From: DATBAK01 sp036787815
GTDB taxonomy: Bacteria > Actinomycetota > Acidimicrobiia > IMCC26256 > PALSA-610
DNA length: 5,689 nucleotides
Assembly: GCA_036787815.1 (NCBI GenBank)
Contig: DAIQOP010000260.1
Span: 1-5,689 of the forward strand
Direction of reading: 5' to 3'
Under the pieces are notes generated by a model. The model was given only the letters and a program-made list of their open reading frames with translations, ran no database searches and was not told where the DNA came from. Below, piece after piece: positions 1-5,689 of this stretch; within the stretch, counting starts at the first letter, position 1, and every line of letters begins with the position of its first letter. A program made the position numbers and the translations under genes.

Positions 1-57
1 GGCCCCTGTGCCGCGCTACGGACCTACCCAACCCCGCTCAAACGCGAAGCGCCGCAT

Positions 58-80
58 TGAGTACCCCTGACGCGTACTCA
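58..80. repeat. Inverted repeat TGAGTAC/GTACTCA sharing an arm with the adjacent hairpin
   Basis: TGAGTAC (58-64) and GTACTCA (74-80) are perfect 7-base inverted copies separated by 9 bases. The right arm (74-80) overlaps the left arm of the larger hairpin at 76-102, so in RNA the two structures exclude each other. As DNA, it could also be a dyad-symmetric operator. No protein or regulon can be assigned. Confidence 0.5.
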
Positions 81-102
81 CGGCCGAGGGTTCGGCCTGA
101 GT
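76..102 (-). terminator. Strong hairpin downstream of the LLM gene, probable U-less terminator
   Basis: ACTCA (76-80) pairs with TGAGT (98-102), and GGCCGA (82-87) pairs with TCGGCC (92-97). This gives 11 base pairs with a single bulged C at 81 and a 4-base loop (88-91). It begins 47 bases after the LLM stop codon, in non-coding sequence, where an operon end is expected. There is no T-tract on either side, as is common for proposed terminators in high-GC actinobacteria. It would work equally well as a hairpin for a transcript on the plus strand. The structure is seen directly; the terminator role is inferred. Confidence 0.55.
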
Positions 103-149
103 TCCGGTGAAGCAGGGGAAGTACGCGAGCGGGTGGTGGAGAACGCGGG

Positions 150-1256
150 TCAGTCGAAGGCGGGGAGGACGTGCTTGCCGAGGAGCTCGATCGACTGCAT
201 CACCTTCTCGTGCGGAACCTTGTACGGGTTGACGAGGCACAGGAGCAGGTCGCAACCGATCGCCTCGTAGCGCTTCGCCGCCGCGATGCACTCGTCGGGG
301 TTGCCGACCACCGCGGAACCGGAGTCGCGGAGGAAGGGGAAGGTGATGTGCTCGAAGAGCCCTTCGCGTTCCATCCTGAGAGGCGCGGCCGCGTACTGAT
401 ACGTGCCGAGATCCTTGCCCTCGAGCATCTCCGCGACCGAGCCGATCAGCCCGGCGCCGTGCTTCACGTACCAGACGAACGATTCGGCGGCGTCCTGCTC
501 GGCTTCCTCGGTCGTCGGCGCGCAGTGCACCATCGTGAAGGTCGCCGCCTGCTCGTTCACGAACTTGCCGACGGGCTGGACGCACTCCGCGAGCCCGCCG
601 CGGTAGAGCGCGAGCCGCTCGCCGAGCTCTTCGGGTGGCACACCGACCGTGAACGAGCAGAGGCCGATGCCGTGGCGACCGATCTCGCGGTGGCCGTCGG
701 GGCTGCTCGTCGCGCCCCAGATCGGCGGGTGGGGGCGCTGCAACGGCTTCGGCTGGACGCGGCGTGGCCCGCCCATCTGCCAGTACTTCCCGTCGGCTTG
801 GTAGTACTCCTCGGTCCACGCTCCGACGATGTGGTGCAGCGCTTCGCTCCACATCGCGCGCGTCTGGTGCGGGTCGACGTTGAAGCCTTCGAGCTCCGCA
901 CGCGTCGACGACCGACCGGTGCCGAACTCGACGCGGCCGTCGGAGATGAGGTCGAGGACCGCGACCGACTCCGCGGTGCGGATCGGGTGGTTGTACGGCT
1001 GCGGGAGGAGCCGCACGCCGTAGCCGATACGGATGTTCTCGGTACGCGCCGCGATCGCGCCGTAGAGGACCTCGGGGTTGGAGCAGTGCGAGTACTCCTC
1101 GAGGAAGTGGTGCTCGACGGTCCAGACGCTGTGGAAGCCGAGCCGGTCGCCGAGCATCACCTGCTCGAGGGTGTTCTTGTAGGCGCGGTGCTCGCTCTCC
1201 GGGTCCCAGGGGCGGGCGACGGGGATCTCGTAGAAGAGCGCGAACTTCATTCCCAT
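150..1256 (-). CDS. LLM class flavin-dependent oxidoreductase (luciferase-like monooxygenase)
   Basis: A 368-residue single-domain TIM-barrel flavoprotein of the bacterial luciferase family. It resembles the luciferase alpha chain: FYEIPV (8-13), DRLGFHSVWTVEHHF (37-51), a SNPEVLYGAIAARTENIRIG stretch (59-78), LPQPYNHPIRTAES (84-97), LDLISDGRVEFGTGRSS (101-117) and PHPPIWGA (175-182). The EHHF pair matches the active-site histidines of luciferase alpha; the reactive Cys of LuxA in the GICRG block is not present (GTGRS here). Such enzymes oxygenate aldehydes, ketones, sulfonates or xenobiotics with FMNH2, or use F420; which cofactor applies cannot be read from this sequence. There is no signal peptide or membrane segment, so it should be cytosolic. 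The ATG at 1256 is preferred to the one at 1250 because AAGGGAG sits 9 bases upstream of it. It lies 69 bases after the kinase, on the same strand, so it is either the operon's last gene or a separate unit. The physiological substrate is unknown. Confidence 0.93.
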   Translation of the reverse strand: MGMKFALFYEIPVARPWDPESEHRAYKNTLEQVMLGDRLGFHSVWTVEHHFLEEYSHCSNPEVLYGAIAARTENIRIGYGVRLLPQPYNHPIRTAESVAVLDLISDGRVEFGTGRSSTRAELEGFNVDPHQTRAMWSEALHHIVGAWTEEYYQADGKYWQMGGPRRVQPKPLQRPHPPIWGATSSPDGHREIGRHGIGLCSFTVGVPPEELGERLALYRGGLAECVQPVGKFVNEQAATFTMVHCAPTTEEAEQDAAESFVWYVKHGAGLIGSVAEMLEGKDLGTYQYAAAPLRMEREGLFEHITFPFLRDSGSAVVGNPDECIAAAKRYEAIGCDLLLCLVNPYKVPHEKVMQSIELLGKHVLPAFD

Positions 1257-1265
1257 CTCGCACGG

Positions 1266-1272
1266 CTCCCTT
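1266..1272 (-). promoter_or_regulatory. Shine-Dalgarno site of the LLM oxidoreductase gene
   Basis: AAGGGAG on the minus strand ends 9 bases before the ATG at 1256. It favours that start over the in-frame ATG two codons later, which would be 15 bases away. It is the strongest ribosome-binding site in the window, consistent with this gene being initiated independently rather than by coupling to the kinase. Confidence 0.7.
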
Positions 1273-1290
1273 GGCTCGGAGGTCGATCGG

Positions 1291-1309
1291 GTCGGGAAGA
1301 GGACCCGAC
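1291..1309. other. Small inverted repeat between the kinase and LLM genes
   Basis: GTCGGG (1291-1296) and CCCGAC (1304-1309) form a 6-base-pair stem around a 7-base loop in the 69-base gap between the kinase stop and the LLM start. An alternative register, GGGTC (1289-1293) with GACCC (1302-1306), is also possible. No T-run follows on the minus strand. It could be a weak U-less terminator, a processing site, or chance in GC-rich sequence. No convincing -35/-10 promoter is visible in the gap. Confidence 0.3.
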
Positions 1310-1325
1310 GGGGGGAATGATGTGG

Positions 1326-2783
1326 CTAGAGGTCGATGCTGGACAACTCCGGGATCCAGCGGCACGCCCGCGCGCACGCGTCGCGCCACCGGTCGCGGTC
1401 GAGTCGCCGCTGTGGTTCGACCCGCATCCGCGGCTCCCACGTGTCGGCGAGCCCGTCGACGGCGGTGAACGCACCGAGACCGACGAGCGCGAGGAGCCCG
1501 GCGCCTCTCGTGGTCGCGTCGCGCGCCGGTGAGATCTCGACCGGCCGTTGGGTCGCGTCGGCGACGGCCTGCACGAAGGTCGGGTTGTCGCTCATGCCGC
1601 CGTCGATGCGCAACGCGTCGATCGTCACGCCGGTGTCCTGTTCGGTGGCCTCGACGAGGTCGGCGCCGCGATGGGCGATCCCCTCGAGCACGGCCCGCAC
1701 CACCTCGGGCCGCCCGCTCCCGCGCGTGAGGCCGAAGAACGCGCTGCGGGCCCCGTAGTCCCACTGGGGCGTGCCGAGCCCGAGCGGCGCGGGCACGAAC
1801 CACACGCCCCCGGTGTCGGCGCACTGCGACGCGACCGTGTGGGTCTCCTCGGCGTTCGCCACGAGCCCGAGGTCGTCGCGCAGCCACTGCACGTTGGTTC
1901 CGGCCGCGAGCATGACGGCTTCGGCCCCCCACGTGGTGTGCCCGGCGATGCGCCACGCGACGATCGGGAACGTGCCGGAAGGCGAGCGCTTCTCGAACTG
2001 CGGCGCGTGCTCCCCGAGGTTCACGTCGAGCATCCCGCCGGTACCGAAGGTGATCTTCGCGTCGCCGACAGCGACACACGCCTGGCCGGCGAGCGAACCT
2101 TGCTGGTCGCCGACGATCGACACGATGGGCGGCGCGCCCGGCAGCGCGGTCGCCGGCCCGCAGCTTCCCGCCGAGTCGACGATGGCCGGCAGGCCGACGT
2201 GCGCGACTCCGAGCGTGGAGACGATCGACTCGTCCCAGGCGACGACGTTGCGGGCTGCGAGCCCGGTGACCCCGGCGTTACCGGCATCGGTCACGTACAC
2301 GTGCCCGCCCGACAGCGACCACGCGATCCACGCGTCGACGGTACCGAAGCAGAGGTCGCGGGCGTGGGTGGGGTCGTACTGCTCGACCAACCATTGCAGC
2401 TTCGTCGCCGACTGGTTCGGCGCGAGTTGGAGGCCCTCGGCGCGCAGCGCGAGGCACGGCCCGATGGTGCGGAGGTCCTGCCACCCCAGGGCGGGCCCGA
2501 CCGGTTCGCCCGTCGCGCGGTCCCATACGACCGTCGACGCGCGCTGGTTGCAGATGCCGACTCCATCGACCGGCCCGGCCGCGGTGATCGCGTCCTTCGC
2601 GAGCGCGAGTGTGCACGCGGCCAGCGCCGCGGCGTCGAACTCGACGAGACCGTCGGCGGGCGAGTCGGGAAGCATCTCGCGCGCGACCTCGAACTCGACG
2701 CTCACGTCGTCTCTCAGCACCGACGCGCGCACGCTGCTCGTGCCGATGTCGAGCACGAGGACCCGTGTCGCCCGACCGCTCAT
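1326..2783 (-). CDS. FGGY-family carbohydrate kinase, glycerol kinase-like with altered substrate pocket
   Basis: A 485-residue ATP-dependent kinase, close to the usual ~500 of glycerol kinase. The N-terminal FGGY domain (about 6-233) has the phosphate loop LDIGTSSVRA (11-20), ICNQR (77-81), GWQDLRT (100-106), a near-match to FGGY signature 1 (SATKLQWLVEQ, 125-135) and the catalytic-base motif GDQQ with Asp226. The C-terminal domain has FGTGG (246-250), QWLRDDLGL (299-307), an exact match to FGGY signature 2 (347-366) and the adenosine motif IDGGMSDN (393-400). Compared with E. coli GlpK, the glycerol contacts Arg83, Trp103 and Asp245 are kept (Arg81, Trp101, Asp226), but Glu84, Tyr135 and Phe270 become Ala82, Asn123 and Met251. 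The GlpK loop that binds fructose-1,6-bisphosphate is shortened away. The start ATG overlaps the upstream stop, with no good Shine-Dalgarno, which suggests translational coupling. The FGGY kinase call is secure. Glycerol as substrate is doubtful, so no gene symbol is given. Confidence 0.92.
   Translation of the reverse strand: MSGRATRVLVLDIGTSSVRASVLRDDVSVEFEVAREMLPDSPADGLVEFDAAALAACTLALAKDAITAAGPVDGVGICNQRASTVVWDRATGEPVGPALGWQDLRTIGPCLALRAEGLQLAPNQSATKLQWLVEQYDPTHARDLCFGTVDAWIAWSLSGGHVYVTDAGNAGVTGLAARNVVAWDESIVSTLGVAHVGLPAIVDSAGSCGPATALPGAPPIVSIVGDQQGSLAGQACVAVGDAKITFGTGGMLDVNLGEHAPQFEKRSPSGTFPIVAWRIAGHTTWGAEAVMLAAGTNVQWLRDDLGLVANAEETHTVASQCADTGGVWFVPAPLGLGTPQWDYGARSAFFGLTRGSGRPEVVRAVLEGIAHRGADLVEATEQDTGVTIDALRIDGGMSDNPTFVQAVADATQRPVEISPARDATTRGAGLLALVGLGAFTAVDGLADTWEPRMRVEPQRRLDRDRWRDACARACRWIPELSSIDL
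2780..2783 (-). promoter_or_regulatory. ATGA stop/start overlap coupling the oxidase and kinase genes
   Basis: The kinase ATG (2783-2781) and the oxidase TGA (2782-2780) share bases in the tetranucleotide ATGA. No good Shine-Dalgarno precedes the kinase start, so re-initiation by the ribosome finishing the oxidase is the likely mode, which would link the amounts of the two proteins. Confidence 0.85.
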
Positions 2784-4282
2784 GGCCACACCGGTGAGCC
2801 CCAGGGGTCGGGGAGCCCGAGCTTGCCGGGGTTGAGGATCCCGCCGGGATCGAGTGCATGCTTCGTGGCGACGAGCACGTCGAACGCGTCGCCGAGTGCC
2901 TCGCGAACGAAGCGCGAACGGTTGAGCCCGATCCCGTGGTGGTGGCTGAGCGCACCGCCCTCGGCGAGCACGGCGCGTGTCCCCGCGTCCCACGCGGCGC
3001 GGTAGAAGCGGTCGGGGCCGGCGCCGCCGGGGTTGCCCGCGAACGTGAAGTACAGGCAGGCGCCGTCGAGGTAGGAGTGCGACTGATGCGCCGACGCGAC
3101 GAGCGCGCCGTCGACGGCGAGGATCGCTTCGCGCGTGCGTGCGTAGATCCGCGGAAGATCGCGCCAGCGTCCGGCGATCTCCATCGTGTCGACGACGATG
3201 CCGCGGCGGGTGAGGGCCTCGAGCGCGGAGACGTCGTTGCGGTGCGCGAGCCAGGTGTCGAGCATGCCGTCGTCGAGCGGCTCGGCCGCCGCGCACTCTT
3301 GCGCGACGATCGCCATGGTGGCGTCGACGAGCGCGGCATCGGCCTCGTCGAGCACGAGCAGCACGGCGCGCTCACCGGTCTGGTAGCTGCGGTTGGCTTC
3401 GGCGCTGTCGTACAGGCGCAGCACCGCGGGCGTCGCGCCGCGTTGGAGGATGCGCCGGCACGCGTCGAGGCCGTCGGTGAACTCGGCGAACCCGTAGGCG
3501 GCGCGTTGCTGCGCCGGCGGCACCGGGTGGGCGCGGAGCCGGGCCCCGGTGATCACGCCGAGCGTGCCCTCCGAGCCGACGAAGAGCTGGGTGAGGTCGG
3601 GTCCCACCGCGGCGCGCGGCGCGCCGCCGGTGTGGATCGTGCGGCCGTCGGCGAGCACGACGTCGAGGCCGGTGACGATGTCCTCGATCTTGCCGTAGCG
3701 GGTCGACAGCTGGCCGGCGCCGCGGCACGCGAGCCACCCGCCGACGGTCGACAGCGCGATCGACTGCGGCCAGTGTCCGCAGGTGAGACCGTGGTCCGCG
3801 CGCAGCGCGTCTTCGAACACGTCGCCGAAGGTGCCCGCGCGCACGTCGACGATCAACGACGTGCGATCGACGTCGACGATGCCGTCGAGCCCGCAGAGGT
3901 CGAGCACCACACCGCCGTGGACCGGGATGCTCGCACCGCAGACCCCGCTGCGCCCGGCGGCGACCGTCACGGGAGCCTTTGCATCCGCGCACACGCGCAG
4001 CACGGCCGCGACCTCGGAAACGCCCGAGGGGCGGGCGACCGCGCCGGCCCGGGCCGGAACCTCTTGCCCCAGCGCCCAGTGCATCGCCAGCGGCCACCAG
4101 TCGCGGCTCGACTCGCTCAGGGTCGCCGGGTCGGTGCTCACCGCGGAGCACGCGTCGGCGAGCCGGCCGAGCAACGCGTCGGTCATCGCGAACTGCGCGC
4201 CGGTGAGCCGGGCAGTGGCGCTCGCGGCGTCGGGGAGCTCGATCGGCGGGGTCGGCGCACCGCGCTCGGGAATGAACGGCAT
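2780..4282 (-). CDS. FAD-binding oxidase, alkyl-dihydroxyacetonephosphate synthase-like
   Basis: A 500-residue flavoprotein of the PCMH/FAD_binding_4 family with a FAD-linked oxidase C-terminal domain. The FAD domain spans about 75-255, with AAGRSGVCGAS (108-118), QSIALSTVGGW (173-183), YGKIEDIV (196-203) and GSEGTLGVITGA (236-247). The C-terminal part has DGACLYFTF (406-414) and GGALSHHHGIG (442-452). These blocks align best with eukaryotic alkyl-DHAP synthase, which swaps the acyl chain of acyl-DHAP for a fatty alcohol to form the ether bond. Its active-site Tyr578 and His615-617 match Tyr411 and His447-449. Arg348 may match Arg515, but the alignment there is loose. The ATG at 4282 was chosen because the upstream in-frame extension is Arg-rich sequence inside glpD; a purine-rich GAGAGA lies 6 bases upstream. 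The TGA stop overlaps the kinase ATG. From memory, M. tuberculosis Rv2251 near glpD1 is a similar protein. A glycolate/lactate-type oxidase is the alternative; the family is sure, the substrate is not. Confidence 0.9.
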   Translation of the reverse strand: MPFIPERGAPTPPIELPDAASATARLTGAQFAMTDALLGRLADACSAVSTDPATLSESSRDWWPLAMHWALGQEVPARAGAVARPSGVSEVAAVLRVCADAKAPVTVAAGRSGVCGASIPVHGGVVLDLCGLDGIVDVDRTSLIVDVRAGTFGDVFEDALRADHGLTCGHWPQSIALSTVGGWLACRGAGQLSTRYGKIEDIVTGLDVVLADGRTIHTGGAPRAAVGPDLTQLFVGSEGTLGVITGARLRAHPVPPAQQRAAYGFAEFTDGLDACRRILQRGATPAVLRLYDSAEANRSYQTGERAVLLVLDEADAALVDATMAIVAQECAAAEPLDDGMLDTWLAHRNDVSALEALTRRGIVVDTMEIAGRWRDLPRIYARTREAILAVDGALVASAHQSHSYLDGACLYFTFAGNPGGAGPDRFYRAAWDAGTRAVLAEGGALSHHHGIGLNRSRFVREALGDAFDVLVATKHALDPGGILNPGKLGLPDPWGSPVWP

Positions 4283-4305
4283 CGGCTGTCTCTCGTCGCG
4301 ACCGG

Positions 4306-5689
4306 TCAGGCTCCGAGGGCCGCGTCGAGCGCGGTCTCGGGAAGGTGCGCGCTCGCGCGCTCGGCGTCGACGAGCGCACGGTAGGCCGCGGCCGACGCCT
4401 CCTGCTGCTCGGGGCTCCACCCGAGCACCGGACCGATGAGCCGGGCCACCTCGTCGGCCGCGTCGGCCGACGCGTCGCGGGCCAGCAGGCGGGCACGCGT
4501 CCGGCGGGCGAGGACGTCGTCGACGCTGCGCGCCATCTCCGCGCGCGCCGCGTAGACGACTTCGGCCTTCGAGTACGAGAGCCCGGGCACGATCGGCTCG
4601 GCCAGATCCGGCTGCTCCTGCACGAGGCGGCGCACGGCCTCACCGTCGCTGCCGTACCGGCTCGCGAGGTGCTCGGGGAGCCCGAGCGAGTTCCATCCGC
4701 GTGCGCCCGAGAGCGGGAGACGCGCGGTGCGGCTCTTCGGCCCGCGGTTGCGGACGCCGCGGTGCTCGGGCGGGCCCAGGGCGCCCGCGACGGTGTCGAT
4801 CGCGTCGGCGGCCATACGGCGGTAGGTCGTGAGCTTGCCGCCCGTAACGGTCACGACCCCGCTCGCCGAGGTCGTCACCGAGTGGCGGCGCGAGAGATCG
4901 GCCGTGCGTTCGCTGCCCGCGGCCTTCACGAGCGGCCGCAGGCCCGCCCACGTACCGAGGATGTCGGACTCGTCGAGCGGCGTGGTGACCGCGCCGTTGA
5001 TCGCGCGCAGGAGGTAGGCGATGTCGTCGGGGGTGCACTGCGGGTCGTCGAGGGGCCCGTCGTAGTCGGTGTCGGTGGTCCCGATGTAGGTGAAGTCGCC
5101 CCACGGCACGACGAACACCGACCGGCGGTCCTTCGGCACCGGGACCACCGCGGCGATGTCGTTGCGCACCTTCGCCCACGGCACGGTGATGTGCACACCC
5201 TTGGCCGGCCGGATCGAGTCGGGGTCGCGCCCTTCGTCGAGCGCCCGCACGTTGTCGGACCAGACGCCGGTGGCGTTCACGACGGCCCGTGTCTTCACCG
5301 CGATCTCGTTGCCGTCGACGACCACCCGGACGCCGTTCACGCGACCGGCCGGATCCTTGTCGAAGCCGACGACCGCCGCGTCGTTCACGATCGCGGCCCC
5401 GTTCTCGGCCGCGGTCTTCGCGACGGTGAGGGTGAGCCGGGCGTCGTCGGCGCGCGCGTCGTAGTAGATGTAGGCCGACGCGAGGCGCGATCCGCGCAGG
5501 GTCGGCATGTGCGCGAGGGCCTTGTCCTTCGAGATGCGCCGGTGCAGCTTGCCGATGCGCAGGCCGCCGGTCATGTCGTACATCCACATCGCGCTGTCGA
5601 GCGCCCGCGCGAGCCGGCGGTTGATCAACCCGTCAGAGGTGAAGACGGGCAGCAGGAACGGCTGCACGCGCACGAGGTGGGGTGCGATG
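4306..5689 (-). CDS. glpD: Glycerol-3-phosphate dehydrogenase/oxidase (aerobic, FAD-dependent), 5' end truncated by window edge
   Basis: GlpD oxidises sn-glycerol-3-phosphate to dihydroxyacetone phosphate using bound FAD and passes electrons to quinone at the membrane. Numbering from the GTG codon at 5673, the family blocks appear in order: a Tyr-Tyr-Asp-Ala-Arg run with DDARL (70-80), VVNATGVWSD (131-140), RPAKGVHITVP (155-165), YIGTTDTDYDGPLDDP (196-211), GTWAGLRPLV (240-249), SRRHS (261-265), GGKLTTYRRMA (278-288), then a helical C-terminal domain to about 447. Arg246, an Arg in SRRHS and Lys280 correspond to substrate-site residues of E. coli GlpD (alignment from memory). The frame stays open upstream of 5673 and reads IAPHL, which fits the family. 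The true start, with the N-terminal FAD Gly motif, is therefore outside the window, and roughly 100 residues are missing. The stop is TGA at 4308-4306, 23 bases before the next gene, so an operon is likely. No frameshift is seen. Confidence 0.95.
   Translation of the reverse strand, partial: IAPHLVRVQPFLLPVFTSDGLINRRLARALDSAMWMYDMTGGLRIGKLHRRISKDKALAHMPTLRGSRLASAYIYYDARADDARLTLTVAKTAAENGAAIVNDAAVVGFDKDPAGRVNGVRVVVDGNEIAVKTRAVVNATGVWSDNVRALDEGRDPDSIRPAKGVHITVPWAKVRNDIAAVVPVPKDRRSVFVVPWGDFTYIGTTDTDYDGPLDDPQCTPDDIAYLLRAINGAVTTPLDESDILGTWAGLRPLVKAAGSERTADLSRRHSVTTSASGVVTVTGGKLTTYRRMAADAIDTVAGALGPPEHRGVRNRGPKSRTARLPLSGARGWNSLGLPEHLASRYGSDGEAVRRLVQEQPDLAEPIVPGLSYSKAEVVYAARAEMARSVDDVLARRTRARLLARDASADAADEVARLIGPVLGWSPEQQEASAAAYRALVDAERASAHLPETALDAALGA

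Larger units (their letters stand above)
1..149. other. Non-coding flank downstream of the operon
   Basis: This 149-base segment follows the LLM stop on the minus strand. Apart from the two overlapping inverted repeats (58-80 and 76-102), it contains no supportable gene, tRNA or promoter. A 13-codon minus-strand frame (57-16, reading MRRFAFERGWVGP) has AGGGG 6 bases before its ATG, but it is too short to call. Confidence 0.6.

Noticed and set aside
171..1532. Plus-strand open frame of 453 codons opposite the LLM gene
   Set aside because: It is a codon shadow of the LLM oxidoreductase and the kinase end: Arg/Glu/Val/Leu-rich, with no recognisable domain, and it runs across two real genes and the intergenic gap. 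Long antisense frames are expected at this GC content.
16..2079. Minus-strand open frame of 687 codons overlapping LLM and kinase in another frame
   Set aside because: Extremely Arg-rich translation that reads through two recognised genes out of frame; only its last 13 codons lie in truly non-coding DNA.
1548..3005. Plus-strand open frame of 485 codons opposite the kinase
   Set aside because: Low-complexity Arg/Gly/Val/His-rich translation with no family motif; it is the antisense of a well-supported kinase with exact signature matches.
2784..3296. N-terminal extension of the kinase frame upstream of 2783
   Set aside because: The extension lies inside the oxidase gene, is Arg-rich and has no homology to kinases. 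The family phosphate loop begins right after the ATG at 2783, so that is the start.
2858..4384. Plus-strand open frame of 508 codons opposite the FAD oxidase
   Set aside because: Antisense shadow of a flavoprotein with clear family motifs; its translation is rich in Arg, Ala, Glu and Val with no domain.
4283..4420. In-frame upstream start for the FAD oxidase at 4420
   Set aside because: It would overlap glpD by more than 100 bases with an Arg-rich stretch unlike the family. The ATG at 4282 has a purine-rich site at good spacing and fits the operon arrangement.
5671..5673. GTG at 5673 as the true start of glpD
   Set aside because: The frame stays open to the window edge and encodes residues typical of GlpD just before it. 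The N-terminal FAD-binding region is missing, so the gene simply continues outside the window.

Overview
The window is a very GC-rich stretch with strong G/C at third codon positions. Every credible gene lies on the minus strand. The protein style fits a high-GC actinobacterium: Ala/Arg/Asp/Val-rich proteins, a GlpD with a long C-terminal helical domain, and a GlpD linked to an alkyl-DHAP-synthase-like flavoprotein. An acidimicrobial or mycobacterial-type relative is my guess. It is an inference from style, because no rRNA or other taxonomic marker is present.

Read in the direction of transcription (right to left), the layout is as follows. (1) 5689-4306: glycerol-3-phosphate dehydrogenase GlpD, with its N-terminus cut off by the window edge. 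(2) 4282-2780: an FAD-binding oxidase closely resembling alkyl-dihydroxyacetonephosphate synthase, starting 23 bases after glpD. (3) 2783-1326: an FGGY-family sugar kinase of the glycerol-kinase type, whose ATG overlaps the preceding stop codon (ATGA). (4) 69 bases later, 1256-150: a luciferase-like (LLM) flavin-dependent oxidoreductase with a clear Shine-Dalgarno sequence. The last 149 bases (149-1) hold no convincing gene but contain two overlapping inverted repeats that compete for the same arm, probably the operon's transcription end.

The first three genes look like one operon for three-carbon glycerol chemistry. GlpD oxidises glycerol-3-phosphate to dihydroxyacetone phosphate. The second enzyme belongs to the family that converts acyl-DHAP to alkyl-DHAP, the ether-bond step. 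The kinase would phosphorylate a glycerol-like alcohol. The kinase keeps its ATP-binding and catalytic residues but has lost three of the six residues that hold glycerol in E. coli GlpK (Glu84, Tyr135 and Phe270 become Ala, Asn and Met). It may therefore act on something other than free glycerol, such as a substituted glycerol. That is the most interesting point here. No mobile element, CRISPR array, tRNA or rRNA was seen.
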